Origin: Desulfoprunum sp.
GTDB lineage: Bacteria; Desulfobacterota; Desulfobulbia; Desulfobulbales; Desulfocapsaceae
Length of the DNA: 25,466 bases
Reading direction: 5' to 3'
Assembly (NCBI GenBank): GCA_030696435.1
Contig: JAUYSF010000097.1
Span: 1 to 25,466 of the forward strand
A program made the position numbers and the translations under genes. Within the stretch, counting starts at the first letter, position 1. Each line of letters starts with the position of its first letter. A model generated the notes under the pieces. That model worked only from the letters and a program-made list of their open reading frames with translations. It ran no database searches and was not told where the DNA came from. Shown piece by piece: positions 14,621 to 24,247 of the stretch.

Positions 14621-16534
14621 CTATTTCAGGGATTGAGAGAGCAGCAGGCTCATAAGACTCAGCCCGATTACCATATATATCGCATAGATCCGGACATAAC
14701 CAACCTGCAGCAGTTTGAAGACTGTTCCGGCGGCTCGGTAGAACCAAGTCGTCAGCTGTACTGGACCGTCGGTCACCTGGGGCTCAAAGAAATATTCGAT
14801 GGCTGAGCCGATAGCCTTGTAGGGCCGGACCAGCAACAGGTCGTATAGTTCGTTGATACGGAAGGTATGGTAGGCGAAGCTGGCAAAGCCTGTGAAGACC
14901 GGCACTTCCGCTCCGCTGCCGAATTTCCGGTAGGCGATGGTGATACCGATGAAAAAGGCCACAACACTGGCACCGATTGCCAATATCTCTGTCTCGTGAC
15001 TGGCCTCTGGATGAAGCTCGGCAAGGCTTGGGGCCAGCCAGTGTGAGACCACCTGGCCGCCACCAAAGATGGCAGGCAGGTTGAGAACTCCGGCAAACAG
15101 GGCTCCGACTGCCAGGATAATCAACGGCACTGTCATGACAGTCGGAGCTTCATGGGCATGGTCGAAGAGCCCCTGATCCCGAGGGCTGCCGTGAAAGACT
15201 AAAAAGATCATGCGGAAAGTATAGTAGGCCGTCATTCCGGCCACCAACACACCGATCAGCCAGATCCCGGGATTGCCGGTTGCAAGGGCCAGATAGAGAA
15301 TCTCATCTTTACTGAAAAACCCAGAAAACGGTGGACAACCGGCCAGGGCCAGGGCACCGATCAGCATGGTCCAGTAGGTTATCGGTAACTTGGTTCTGAG
15401 CCCGCCCATCTTCCAGATATTCTGTTCGTGGTGCAGGGCGTAGATCACTGAGCCGGCGCCAAGAAAGAGCAGGGCCTTGAAAAAGGCATGGGTGAAGACG
15501 TGAAAGATACCGGCCGAATAGGCGGCGAGACCGACACCGGCAAACATGTAGCCGAGCTGACTGACAGTGGAATAGGCCAGGACCTTTTTGATATCATCCT
15601 GGTACATCCCATAGATCGCTGAGACGAGGGCCGTGAGGATACCGGTCCAGGCCACAATCAGGCCGACGGTAGGCACTAAGGAGTAAAGAAAACTGAAGCG
15701 GGCCACCATGTAGACACCGGCGGTAACCATGGTGGCGGCATGGATCAGGGCCGAGACCGGGGTAGGGCCGGCCATCGCATCGGGCAACCAGACATAGAGC
15801 GGGATCTGGGCCGATTTGCCGGTTGCGCCAAGAAACAGCAGCAGGCAGACCAGAGATATCGTCGTCGATGACAACAGGTGGGCGTTGGCTTTGAGAGAGA
15901 TATAGTCAAAACCGCTGCCGCCGATAGCCCAGAAAAGAAAGGCCATACCCAGCACAAATCCCAGGTCGCCGATACGGTTGACGATAAAAGCCTTGTTACC
16001 AGCCAGGACATTGGCCCGATCTTCGCTGTAGTAGCTGATCAGCAGGTACGAACAGAGCCCAACCCCTTCCCAGCCGACGAACATGACGACAGGCCCGTTA
16101 CCCAGCACGAGAATGAGCATCATGCCGAGAAAGAGATTGAGATAGGCGAAGAATTTTCCGAAGGTCTGGTCACCGGCCATATAGCCGATCGAGTAGATAT
16201 GGATAAGCGAGGCGGTGAAGGTGACGAACAGCAGCATCAGCGAGCTGAGAGGATCGGCGAAGAATCCCATGGCAATGTCAAGCTCGCCGACCTTAAACCA
16301 GGTGAAGGCCTGGTATGAGATCTGGCGCGCTTCGACCGGCAGGCCGTGCAGATCCAAAAAGACCTTGATGGCAAAAAGAAAAGTCAGGATGGGGGCGATA
16401 CAAGCCAAAATGCCATATGTCCTTTCCGACAGCTTGCAAGTTTGGCAGCTGCTGAGGTGAAGCAGGCCGATGATTGTGGCCCCGGCCAGCGGCAGCAGAG
16501 GAATCAAACCGAGATATGCAGCGCTCTGTTCCAT
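14621..16534 (-). CDS. nuoL: NADH-quinone oxidoreductase subunit L
   Basis: A 637-residue polytopic protein, the distal antiporter-like subunit of complex I. It has VGWEGVGLCSYLLISYY (E156 in TM5), FLGATGKSAQIPLYVWLPDA (K240 in TM7), MAGPTPVSALIHAATMVTAG with H265, KKVLAYSTVSQLGYM, and a long C-terminal extension holding the lateral helix and last membrane helix typical of NuoL. GGGTGACC precedes the ATG at 16534. It lies 4 bases after nuoK. All the charged residues of the proton path that I can place are present. Confidence 0.97.
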   Translation of the reverse strand: MEQSAAYLGLIPLLPLAGATIIGLLHLSSCQTCKLSERTYGILACIAPILTFLFAIKVFLDLHGLPVEARQISYQAFTWFKVGELDIAMGFFADPLSSLMLLFVTFTASLIHIYSIGYMAGDQTFGKFFAYLNLFLGMMLILVLGNGPVVMFVGWEGVGLCSYLLISYYSEDRANVLAGNKAFIVNRIGDLGFVLGMAFLFWAIGGSGFDYISLKANAHLLSSTTISLVCLLLFLGATGKSAQIPLYVWLPDAMAGPTPVSALIHAATMVTAGVYMVARFSFLYSLVPTVGLIVAWTGILTALVSAIYGMYQDDIKKVLAYSTVSQLGYMFAGVGLAAYSAGIFHVFTHAFFKALLFLGAGSVIYALHHEQNIWKMGGLRTKLPITYWTMLIGALALAGCPPFSGFFSKDEILYLALATGNPGIWLIGVLVAGMTAYYTFRMIFLVFHGSPRDQGLFDHAHEAPTVMTVPLIILAVGALFAGVLNLPAIFGGGQVVSHWLAPSLAELHPEASHETEILAIGASVVAFFIGITIAYRKFGSGAEVPVFTGFASFAYHTFRINELYDLLLVRPYKAIGSAIEYFFEPQVTDGPVQLTTWFYRAAGTVFKLLQVGYVRIYAIYMVIGLSLMSLLLSQSLK

Positions 16535-16538
16535 CAGG

Positions 16539-16835
16539 TCACCCTTTCAGCAGGCTGAATACGTTTGTATCCAGTTTGCCCGTGTGTTTGTGCAGGAGGA
16601 TCACCACCGCCAGGGCCAGGGCCGCTTCAGCGGCAGCCACCGCCATTACGAGCATGGCCAGAACCTGTCCGTCCATACTCTCATGGAGACGGGAGAGGGC
16701 GATGAAGGCCAGATTGGCGGCATTGAGCATGAGCTCGATTGACATGAAGACAGTGAAGACATTGCGCCGGGAGATGACACCGAGTATCCCCAGGCAGAAG
16801 AGAACGATGCTTAAGACAAGATAGTCTAGAATCAC
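16539..16835 (-). CDS. nuoK: NADH-quinone oxidoreductase subunit K
   Basis: A 98-residue, three-helix complex I subunit homologous to MrpC/ND4L. The conserved membrane glutamates are E34 (MSIELMLNAANLAF) and E70 (MAVAAAEAALALA), equivalent to E36 and E72 of E. coli, which are needed for proton coupling. The start is a GTG at 16835 that overlaps the nuoJ stop in a GTGA arrangement, so translation is coupled. Length is typical (about 100). Confidence 0.96.
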   Translation of the reverse strand: MILDYLVLSIVLFCLGILGVISRRNVFTVFMSIELMLNAANLAFIALSRLHESMDGQVLAMLVMAVAAAEAALALAVVILLHKHTGKLDTNVFSLLKG

Positions 16836-17341
16836 GACGCCATCTCCTTCTTGCCTGCCAGCACGACGGCCCCGACCAGAGCCACGAGCAGCAGAATTGA
16901 TACGATCTCAAAGGGCAGCAACCAGTCCTGAAAGAGAACCATGCCGACTTTTTTCACCCCGCCGAAATCCTGGCCGATGATGCTGGTTTCACCCTGGGGA
17001 AGGGTTTTTACGACTTTCAGAAGAAAGAGGCCGATAGGGGCAATGACCAGAATGCCGCCGAAAAGAAAAGTCCAGCGACCTTTTTCTTCAGGAAGATCGG
17101 TGGCTTGGATATTGAGAAACATGATGATGAAGAGGATGAGCGACATAATGGCTCCGGCATAGACGATCAACTGTAGGGCAAAGAGCAGAGAGGCGGACAG
17201 CAGGGCGTACAGGCCTGCCAGCGAGATGAGGGTGACGATGAAACACATCGCCCCGTTCATCGGGTGCTGAAACAGAATCAGGCCAAGAGCACCTAAAACA
17301 GCCAGCGTTGCAAATCCGTAAAAAAGCCATTGGGCAATCAT
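16832..17341 (-). CDS. nuoJ: NADH-quinone oxidoreductase subunit J
   Basis: A 169-residue, five-helix membrane subunit (ND6 homologue). The diagnostic TM3 segment is ALQLIVYAGAIMSLILFIIMFLN-like (visible as LQLIVYAGAIMSLILF around 57-72), containing the Tyr-Ala-Gly pi-bulge where coupling rotation occurs. HPMNGAMCFIVTLISLAGLY precedes it. The ATG at 17341 follows AGGAGG. It starts 4 bases after nuoI and overlaps nuoK by 4 bases. Confidence 0.95.
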   Translation of the reverse strand: MIAQWLFYGFATLAVLGALGLILFQHPMNGAMCFIVTLISLAGLYALLSASLLFALQLIVYAGAIMSLILFIIMFLNIQATDLPEEKGRWTFLFGGILVIAPIGLFLLKVVKTLPQGETSIIGQDFGGVKKVGMVLFQDWLLPFEIVSILLLVALVGAVVLAGKKEMAS

Positions 17342-17345
17342 AATA

Positions 17346-17870
17346 TCAGACGCCTCCTTTTTTATAATCTTCCTCGGTGAATGCTCCCGGGGTAGTCAGC
17401 AATTCGTCAATACCTTTGAGCATGGACTGCCGATCACTACTGGTGCTCGAGTAAATCCCGGTGTCCATGCGGATCGCATCCATTGGGCAGGCTTCGACGC
17501 AATAGCCGCAATAGATGCATTCCAGAAGATCGATATCAAAACGGATCGGCATCTTCTCCGATTTGCCGTCGAGGCGTTCTCCGGCCTCGATCATGATGCA
17601 GTGGGAAGGGCAGTTGGTCGCGCACATGAAGCAGGCAACGCATTTGACAGTCCCGTCTTCATGAGTGGTCAGGCGATGACGGCCCCGCCAGCGTGGGCTG
17701 ATCTCAGGCTGCACTTCCGGGTAATGACGGACATAGAGCTTTGAGTTGTCGAGAAAGTTTCTCATAAAATGGCCAAGGGTCACGCGCATCCCCTTGAACA
17801 CCTCGACGAGAAAGAGCTTTTCGTTGTAACTGACACCCTTTCGCTCGATAATCTTGACTTTTGCACTCAT
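17346..17870 (-). CDS. nuoI: NADH-quinone oxidoreductase subunit I (two [4Fe-4S] clusters)
   Basis: The ATG at 17870 (AAAGGGA upstream) gives 174 residues; an in-frame start at 17954 would overlap nuoH and adds unlikely sequence. Two ferredoxin motifs hold clusters N6a and N6b: C77-C80-C83 with C87 (CVACFMCATNCP) and C118-C121-C124 with C128 (CIYCGYCVEACP). These carry electrons from NuoG to NuoB. The N-terminal amphipathic stretch (VFKGMRVTLGHFMRNF) lies along the membrane in known structures. It lies 11 bases after nuoH. Confidence 0.96.
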   Translation of the reverse strand: MSAKVKIIERKGVSYNEKLFLVEVFKGMRVTLGHFMRNFLDNSKLYVRHYPEVQPEISPRWRGRHRLTTHEDGTVKCVACFMCATNCPSHCIMIEAGERLDGKSEKMPIRFDIDLLECIYCGYCVEACPMDAIRMDTGIYSSTSSDRQSMLKGIDELLTTPGAFTEEDYKKGGV

Positions 17871-17881
17871 GACAATCCCTT

Positions 17882-19168
17882 TCAGCTCAAGGCGACGACA
17901 ACGGCGCTGGTTATAAAGATATTGAGGAGGGCCAGCGGCAGAAGGGTCTGCCAACCGAGTCTCTGAAGCTGGTCATAACGGAAACGGGGCAGGGTCCATC
18001 GCACCCAGACATACACAAAACACATTGCGTAGGTCTTCAGCAGAAAGGTGGCAATCTGCAGGAGGGCGACAAAGATATGCGTCGTATTCCCACCCGAGCT
18101 GAAAAGCAGCAGGGCCAACAGAATTGCCTCGATGACCAGGGTAAATATCCAGAAGCCCCAGATATAGACCTTTGCCTCTCGGGCACGTGGGTCGTTGAGG
18201 CGGATATAGTGACTGAGGTTATTTTTTTTGATCCAACCGGTGATGAAATACATACCGACCGGGATGAGGAGTATCAGTACCAGTGCCACCGGTTTGGCGT
18301 GGCTTATCAGGGTCTCGGTGGTGAACCAGGGGATCTGGTACCCGCCGAAATAGAGGGTGATGATAAGGGCACTGGAGACAAACATGGCCACATATTCCCC
18401 CATGAAGAACAGGGCAAATTTCATCGCACTGTACTCGACGTGAAAACCGGCGACGATCTCGCTCTCACCCTCGGCCAGGTCGAAGGGCGTACGGTTGGTC
18501 TCAGCAAATGCTGATACAATGAAGATAACGACTCCCAGCGGTTGCAGGAGGAAACCCCACATCGGTATGCAACCAAAGAGCAATTGTCCTTGAAACCTGG
18601 CAATTTCATTGAGATTGACGGTGCCGTAGACAACCAGAAGACTGACCAGCGCCAGGCCCATCGGAATCTCGTAACTGATGACCTGGGCCGCAGCCCGCAG
18701 TCCGCCGAGGATTCCGTACTTGTTATGGGAGGACCAGCCGGCCAGGATGATGCCGTAGACCCCGAATCCGACCACGGCTAAAAACCACAGGATGCCGATG
18801 TCAAGAGGGATGGCCTGCATGACATAATCGTTGCCGCCCAGAACCAGGGTGTCGGCAAAGGGGATCACCGCAAAAGAGATAAGGGCGGTCATGAAGACGA
18901 GCACTGGCGCCAGGATAAAGTAAAACTTGTGGGTGATATGGCCGGGAATAATATCTTCCTTGAAGGCAAGCTTTATCCCGTCGGCCAGATTCTGTATCAG
19001 ACCGCCAGCTCTGAATCCCATGATATTGCAGCGGTTTGGGCCGGCACGATCCTGGAAGAAGGCGGCTCCCCGGCGTTCCATCCAGACCAGCAAGGCAACG
19101 GAGCTGAGAGGAACGAAAGCCCCGAAAGCAACCCGCAGGATGATAAGAAGGATATCAAGCTGTGACAT
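17882..19168 (-). CDS. nuoH: NADH-quinone oxidoreductase subunit H
   Basis: A 428-residue membrane subunit (ND1 homologue) that forms the quinone entry channel and links the peripheral and membrane arms. Conserved pieces: ERRGAAFFQDRAGPNR (31-46), LADGIKLAFKED (61-72), and the acidic E-channel loop AETNRTPFDLAEGESE (222-237) followed by VAGFHVEYS. It is longer than E. coli NuoH (about 325), with extra hydrophobic sequence toward the C-terminal half, as in several anaerobic lineages. The ATG at 19168 overlaps the 3' end of nuoG by 14 bases, so the two are coupled. Confidence 0.95.
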   Translation of the reverse strand: MSQLDILLIILRVAFGAFVPLSSVALLVWMERRGAAFFQDRAGPNRCNIMGFRAGGLIQNLADGIKLAFKEDIIPGHITHKFYFILAPVLVFMTALISFAVIPFADTLVLGGNDYVMQAIPLDIGILWFLAVVGFGVYGIILAGWSSHNKYGILGGLRAAAQVISYEIPMGLALVSLLVVYGTVNLNEIARFQGQLLFGCIPMWGFLLQPLGVVIFIVSAFAETNRTPFDLAEGESEIVAGFHVEYSAMKFALFFMGEYVAMFVSSALIITLYFGGYQIPWFTTETLISHAKPVALVLILLIPVGMYFITGWIKKNNLSHYIRLNDPRAREAKVYIWGFWIFTLVIEAILLALLLFSSGGNTTHIFVALLQIATFLLKTYAMCFVYVWVRWTLPRFRYDQLQRLGWQTLLPLALLNIFITSAVVVALS

Positions 19169-20717
19169 GGGCGGCCTCGTTGTGGGAGAGTTTCAATCCC
19201 TTCTCCGGGATCTGGTCAGTTTCGATTGCAGCAAATGCAGGGATCTTTCGTTTCATCGCCTGCATAAGGGCTTCGGGGTCGGTCAAAGTCCCGCCCAGAA
19301 GTCCGGCTATCCGGATCATGTCAAGCGGAGCGCTGTTCTTGCAGACGGCTTGGCCGAAGGTCTGCAGGATGCCGTCCTTATTGATCACACTCCCGGCATA
19401 TTCAGTATACGAGGCGGTGGGGATGGCAATACCCGCCTGACGGCTGAAAAGGGTGTCGTGGGTGCTGATGGCGATGATTTGTATCTCGCCAAGCTTCTTG
19501 GCCCAGGCCTGATTGGGGCCTGTTATAAAAAGATCATTGTTGAAACTTACCAAGGTATCCGTGCGCTGCAGAGCGCTCTCGAAGAACTCCGGCGAGGTGT
19601 TGACGCCAAGGAGTGCGAGACCGGCTCGGTTGGCCGATTTGTCATCCTGGATCAGGTAACCGTCTGCATCTCCATTTTTGATAGAGCCGTCGCTGAAACC
19701 GGAGACTGTTGCACCGGTCGTTGCCGCGAGAGCCTGGATGGCCAGCATCTGTTCAAGTGAGCAGTTCGGCGATAGCAGGATCAACAGTTTGTCAGCGCCT
19801 TCCATTCTTCGGCGGGCGGTTTGCAGCGCCTGATCGGCTGAGCTCTCTTCAGTACCGATTCGGGCGGAAATCAGACGGCCTTCATTCTCCCGGTGATAGC
19901 CCAGACGGCCCTCATCACAGATAAAATAACCGTTCACCTCGGGATTGAGCCGTGGTCGGAAGCGGTATATGAGGTCGTCTTTATATTTTTCCCGATTATG
20001 ATCGATAAAGATATTGCAGCCCATGGAGCAACCGTGGCAGATGCCTTTGTCCCTTTTGAGGAACCAGGCTCGTTGTTTAAAGCGGAAATCCTTGCTGGTC
20101 ATGGCCCCGACCGGACAAAGGTCGACAATATTAAGGGCGTAACGGTTATCCAGCGATCGGCCTGGAAAGAGTGCAACCCGGGCATCGTCCGAGCGGTTGA
20201 TGATGCCCAGCTCACCGGTTTTGGTGATCAGACGGGTGAAACGGACGCAGCGGGCACAGAGTACGCAGCGTTCCTGGTCATGGATGACCCCGCAGCCGAG
20301 ATCCATCTTCTTCTCTTTTACGACCTGGGGCACCCGCATTCTGCTGGCCTGGTGGTCGTAGGACATGTAGTAATCCTGCAGTTTGCATTCACCGGCCTGA
20401 TCGCATACTGGGCAGTCGATAGGGTGGTTGATTAGCTCCAACTCCATGACATCATGTTGGATTTTTTTGATTTTCTCGGTGTCGAGCTGGACCTTCAGTC
20501 CTTCAGAAACCGGGGTCTTGCAGGCGGGAACGAGAGGAGGTCTCCCGTCCTCGATGCCGACCAGGCACATGCGACAGTTGCCGTCAGAGCCGAGGGCAGG
20601 GTGGTAGCAGAAGTGGGGAATCTCGATGCCGATCACCTCGAAGGCGTCGATGAGGTTCTTACCCGACTCCACTTCTACCTCTTGTCCGTTTACAAACAGT
20701 TTCACCATCTCAGCCAT
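19155..20717 (-). CDS. nuoG: NADH-quinone oxidoreductase subunit G, short form
   Basis: A 520-residue iron-sulfur subunit. It has an N-terminal [2Fe-2S] site (C37, C48, C51, C66), a His-ligated [4Fe-4S] site (H98, C102, C105, C111), a second [4Fe-4S] site (C151, C154, C157, C201), and the extra N7-type site C227, C230, C234, C267 (CHGCSMGC and FICDEG). The C-terminal molybdopterin-oxidoreductase-like part is much shortened compared with E. coli (about 900 residues); about 250 weakly conserved residues follow R271. It receives electrons from NuoF/NuoE and passes them to NuoI. AAGGA precedes the ATG at 20717. It lies 9 bases after nuoF. Confidence 0.94.
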   Translation of the reverse strand: MAEMVKLFVNGQEVEVESGKNLIDAFEVIGIEIPHFCYHPALGSDGNCRMCLVGIEDGRPPLVPACKTPVSEGLKVQLDTEKIKKIQHDVMELELINHPIDCPVCDQAGECKLQDYYMSYDHQASRMRVPQVVKEKKMDLGCGVIHDQERCVLCARCVRFTRLITKTGELGIINRSDDARVALFPGRSLDNRYALNIVDLCPVGAMTSKDFRFKQRAWFLKRDKGICHGCSMGCNIFIDHNREKYKDDLIYRFRPRLNPEVNGYFICDEGRLGYHRENEGRLISARIGTEESSADQALQTARRRMEGADKLLILLSPNCSLEQMLAIQALAATTGATVSGFSDGSIKNGDADGYLIQDDKSANRAGLALLGVNTSPEFFESALQRTDTLVSFNNDLFITGPNQAWAKKLGEIQIIAISTHDTLFSRQAGIAIPTASYTEYAGSVINKDGILQTFGQAVCKNSAPLDMIRIAGLLGGTLTDPEALMQAMKRKIPAFAAIETDQIPEKGLKLSHNEAAHVTA

Positions 20718-20726
20718 GGTCAGTCC

Positions 20727-22004
20727 TTATCCCAGGTTCAGGCCGGTTTCCTGCGGCCGATCAATCGCATAGGCAACGAATTCATGCCGGAACTTGTCTA
20801 GATAACTGCGCACCGGCATGGTGCAGGCCGCCGACAGCACGCAGACCGTCTTCATCTCGATATTGTCGCACAGCTCCCGCAGCAGCTCGATGTCAGCCAT
20901 CCTTCCTTCGCCGCGCAGCAGTTGCTTGACGATCTTGAGCATCCAGCCCAGACCTTCGCGGCAGGGGGTGCATTGGCCACAGGATTCATGGTGGTAGAAA
21001 TCGATCAGGTTCTCCACGAGTTTGACGACATCGACGGTCTCATCAAGCACGACGATGCCACCGGAGCCGAACATGGTCTTGTGGGCAGCCATGGATTCGT
21101 AATCAAGGGTGGCGGTTTTCGCCTCTTCAGGGGTGAGTACCGGGGTCGAACTGCCGCCGGGGATCACCGCCTTGAGTTGTCTGCCTCGCCATACGCCACC
21201 GGCAACCCTGTCAATCACCTCAAGCAGTGGCAGGCCGAGGGGTAGTTCATACAGACCAGGTTTTGCCACATGGCCGGAGATACCGAAGAGATGAGTCCCC
21301 GGACTCTTTTCGGTGCCGTAGGCCTTGTAGGCATCAGCGCCGTTTTGCAGGATGAAGGGCAGGGAAGCGATAGTCTGCACGTTATTGATGATGGTCGGAC
21401 AACCGTAGAGCCCTGAGACCGCCGGGAAAGGTGGCTTGCTGCGGGGTTGTCCCTTGCGGCCTTCAATTGATTCGAGCAGGGCCGTCTCTTCGCCGCAGAT
21501 ATAAGCCCCGGCGCCCCGGTGGACGGTGACATCGAGCTGGAAGCCTTTACCGGCAACATCCTCTCCCAAATACCCAGCGGCGTAGGCTTCGTCGATAGCT
21601 TTCTGCAGAACCTTGACCTGGGTGGTGTATTCGCCGCGGATATAGATATAGGCGGTGTGACAGCCGATGGCATAGCAGCAGATGATGATGCCTTCGATCA
21701 GCATATGCGGATCGCGAGTCAGGATATAACGGTCTTTAAAGGTCGCCGGTTCCGATTCGTCGGAATTGACGGCCAGATAGACCGGTTTATCAAGGCCCTT
21801 GGGCAGAAAGCTCCACTTCAGACCGGCAGGAAATCCGGCGCCGCCACGGCCGCGCAGCCCGCTGTTTTTGACCAGGTCGATGATTACAACCGGTGCCACG
21901 GCGAACAGGGTATCAAGGCCCGAATAGGCGCCGTGTTCTTTGGCAACCTTTAGAGTATGGGCGTCTTTGATGTCGAATTTTGCGCTGAGAATCTTTACTT
22001 CCAT
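20727..22004 (-). CDS. nuoF: NADH-quinone oxidoreductase subunit F (NADH/FMN site)
   Basis: A 425-residue flavoprotein that oxidises NADH. It shows the FMN-binding glycine loop GRGGAGFPAG (52-61), NSDESEPATFKDR (80-92), the nucleotide-binding GAGAYICGEETAL (164-176) and the N3 [4Fe-4S] ligands C342, C345, C348 (SCGQCTPCREG) and C388. A further Cys at 394 lies where many homologues have Ala. There is no N-terminal thioredoxin-like or C-terminal ferredoxin extension of the kind found in bifurcating hydrogenase or formate dehydrogenase homologues. That, with the neighbours, supports a true NuoF. It lies 15 bases after nuoE. Confidence 0.96.
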   Translation of the reverse strand: MEVKILSAKFDIKDAHTLKVAKEHGAYSGLDTLFAVAPVVIIDLVKNSGLRGRGGAGFPAGLKWSFLPKGLDKPVYLAVNSDESEPATFKDRYILTRDPHMLIEGIIICCYAIGCHTAYIYIRGEYTTQVKVLQKAIDEAYAAGYLGEDVAGKGFQLDVTVHRGAGAYICGEETALLESIEGRKGQPRSKPPFPAVSGLYGCPTIINNVQTIASLPFILQNGADAYKAYGTEKSPGTHLFGISGHVAKPGLYELPLGLPLLEVIDRVAGGVWRGRQLKAVIPGGSSTPVLTPEEAKTATLDYESMAAHKTMFGSGGIVVLDETVDVVKLVENLIDFYHHESCGQCTPCREGLGWMLKIVKQLLRGEGRMADIELLRELCDNIEMKTVCVLSAACTMPVRSYLDKFRHEFVAYAIDRPQETGLNLG

Positions 22005-22019
22005 AGTCAGGCGCTCTCC

Positions 22020-22526
22020 CTACTTCAAGCCGGTCAAAAGTGATTTGAGTTTTTCCACGTCCATATCCTCGTGAAATTCACCGTTGACCTGTACGACCGG
22101 AGCGGTACCACAGTGCCCCAGACATTCAACTTCTTCCAGACTGAACTTGCCATCATTGCTCACTTCACCCGGTTTAATGCCGATCTCATCTCGCAGGAAA
22201 TCAACAATCTCCTGTTTACCCCGCAAATAGCAGGAAAGGGTGCGGCAGATGCAGATATGATTTCTGCCCATCGGGTGGAGGTAGTACATGGTATAAAATG
22301 TGGCGGCCTCGTAGACCTGGCTGGCAAAGGTACCAATCCTGTCGGCGATGTAGGCGATGGCCTCGGCGGGTATCCAACCTTCCTGCTCCTGGGTTAACCA
22401 GAGGGCCGGCAGGATCATGGATTCCCGGGTCGGATAGCGCTTGACGAGGCGTTCGAATTCCGCATCCCTCTCCTGGTCATACAGGAAAGGTTTTCCGGCA
22501 AAGATCAGTTGTGAGCGGTCACTCAT
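22020..22526 (-). CDS. nuoE: NADH-quinone oxidoreductase subunit E ([2Fe-2S] N1a)
   Basis: A 168-residue thioredoxin-fold subunit. The [2Fe-2S] ligands are C94 and C99 (CRTLSCYLRG) and C135 and C139 (ECLGHCGTAP). The N-terminal helical part includes ALWLTQEQEGWIPAEAIAYIA and VYEAATFYTMYYLHP, typical of the family. It pairs with NuoF in the NADH dehydrogenase module. Its start overlaps the nuoCD stop by 4 bases (ATGA), which implies coupled translation. Confidence 0.96.
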   Translation of the reverse strand: MSDRSQLIFAGKPFLYDQERDAEFERLVKRYPTRESMILPALWLTQEQEGWIPAEAIAYIADRIGTFASQVYEAATFYTMYYLHPMGRNHICICRTLSCYLRGKQEIVDFLRDEIGIKPGEVSNDGKFSLEEVECLGHCGTAPVVQVNGEFHEDMDVEKLKSLLTGLK

Positions 22527-24247
22527 CGGTCCAGTTCTCCCCCGATTATATTGAGACTGCCAAGATTGATAACGGCATCGGCAACCATGGCCCCTTCAAC
22601 CATTTCATGAAATCCGCCCATGATAAAAAAACAGGGGGGACGCACCTTCAGTTTGTATGGCCGGCCGGACCCGTCGGAGACACAATAGAAACCTAGTTCA
22701 CCGTTGGCGGCTTCGAATGAATCGTACCATTCGCCGGCCGGAACCTTCACTCCTTCATAAATGAGCTTGAAGTGGTTGGCCAGACCTTCGATGTTACCGT
22801 AAACTTTGTTTTTTGGTGGGAGAGCGACAAGGGCATTGTCGACAAAGATCGGGCCGCCGGGAATAATTTTCATGGCCTGACGGATAATCCTGATGCTCTG
22901 AAAAATCTCTTCAAAGCGGATCATTATCCGGTCATAGATATCCCCGATACTGCCGATGGGCACCTCAAAATCAAAGGCGTCGTAATGATAATACGGGGCG
23001 TCTTTGCGCAGATCGAATGGTACGCCGCTTGCTCGCAGGCAGGGCCCGGTATAGCCATATGCGAGGGCGGTTTCCTTGGGCAGGATGCAGACGCCCTGGG
23101 TTCGGTCATGGACGATCCGATTCTTTAAAATCAACTTTAATGAATCGGAGACGCCCCGTTCGATGCTCTGGATATGTGACTCCATGTCAGCTTCCCAGCC
23201 TTCGTAAAAGTCGCGATACATGCCACCGATCCGGGTAAATGAGCTGGTGAGCCGGGCGCCGGTGAGCCGACTGATGAAGTCGTAGGAGGCCTCTTTTTCG
23301 TTATAGAGATACCAATAGTTGGTAAGTCCACCCATATCGACGAGGTTGGCGGCGATACAGACAAGATGATCCTGGACCCGGAAGAACTCCGAGAGAATGA
23401 CCCGCATGAATTGTGTCCGATCGGTTATCTCGACGCCGAGCCATTTCTCTATCGCCTTGACATAGGCGATGTTGTTCAGCAGCGCAGAGCAGTAATTCAG
23501 ACGATCGGTCAGGGGGATCACCTGGTTATAGGTCAGGCTCTCGGCGGTCTTTTCAAAACCACGGTGCAGATAACCAATCTCGTTGACATTGGCGAGAATA
23601 GTCTCGCCATCAAGGGCAGTCAGGATACGGATGGCGCCATGGGTAGCGGGGTGGGAAGGTCCGATATTGAGGAACATGATCTCGGTATTGATGTCGTTAA
23701 GAGTCGCATCATCAAATCCTTTGATCTCAAGCCTGTCTCTGATTTCCTTTTCCATGCTGTCCGTCTCGTAACAGACCTGCCCCTTGTCAATGGGATAGTC
23801 TTTACGCAGGGGATGGCCCTGAAACTGCCAGTGATTGAGAATCCGCCGCAGATCAGGGTGGCCGTTGAAACGGATACCGTACTGGTCGTAGACCTCCCGT
23901 TCGCTCCAGTTGGCTGAACCCCATAGTGTGCTTATCGTCGGTAGTCCGACGTCTGGATCCTGGACCGGAACGCGAACTTCCGCCACCAGGTTCTTCTGCC
24001 AGTTTCTGAGGATGTAGATCACTTCAAATCGAACAGGACGAGTCTTGGGATAATCGAGATAATCGACAGCGGTGATGTCAATCAGGAGTTCAAAGAGGAG
24101 ATCGGCATCATTTCTCAGGAAGGTGAGAACCTCAAACACATTTTCCGGAGACACGATCACGACGAGATTGTCGAGAACCTCGGAACAACTCGTGTCGGGA
24201 AATGCGGTTCTGATTTTTTCGAGTGCGAGAGCCTTCATATCAATCAA
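22523..24247 (-). CDS. nuoCD: Fused NADH-quinone oxidoreductase subunits C and D
   Basis: The 574-residue product fuses the 30-kDa subunit (NuoC, about 1-160; signature [20 protein letters not shown] at 117-136) to the 49-kDa subunit (NuoD, from about 188; [11 protein letters not shown] at 194-204, then [17 protein letters not shown] and [13 protein letters not shown]). NuoD builds the quinone pocket next to NuoB. The first start (TTG 24247) has AGGGGG at short spacing; an ATG at 24238 is an alternative three codons in. The gene overlaps nuoB by 8 bases and nuoE by 4. The frame is continuous, so this is a genuine fusion as in E. coli and several other bacteria. Confidence 0.95.
   Translation of the reverse strand: MIDMKALALEKIRTAFPDTSCSEVLDNLVVIVSPENVFEVLTFLRNDADLLFELLIDITAVDYLDYPKTRPVRFEVIYILRNWQKNLVAEVRVPVQDPDVGLPTISTLWGSANWSEREVYDQYGIRFNGHPDLRRILNHWQFQGHPLRKDYPIDKGQVCYETDSMEKEIRDRLEIKGFDDATLNDINTEIMFLNIGPSHPATHGAIRILTALDGETILANVNEIGYLHRGFEKTAESLTYNQVIPLTDRLNYCSALLNNIAYVKAIEKWLGVEITDRTQFMRVILSEFFRVQDHLVCIAANLVDMGGLTNYWYLYNEKEASYDFISRLTGARLTSSFTRIGGMYRDFYEGWEADMESHIQSIERGVSDSLKLILKNRIVHDRTQGVCILPKETALAYGYTGPCLRASGVPFDLRKDAPYYHYDAFDFEVPIGSIGDIYDRIMIRFEEIFQSIRIIRQAMKIIPGGPIFVDNALVALPPKNKVYGNIEGLANHFKLIYEGVKVPAGEWYDSFEAANGELGFYCVSDGSGRPYKLKVRPPCFFIMGGFHEMVEGAMVADAVINLGSLNIIGGELDR

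Noticed and set aside
20727..22526. NuoE/NuoF considered as part of an electron-bifurcating hydrogenase or formate dehydrogenase
   Set aside because: They sit inside an unbroken nuoA-N series, NuoF lacks the extra ferredoxin-like domains of those enzymes, and no hydrogenase or formate dehydrogenase subunit is present.
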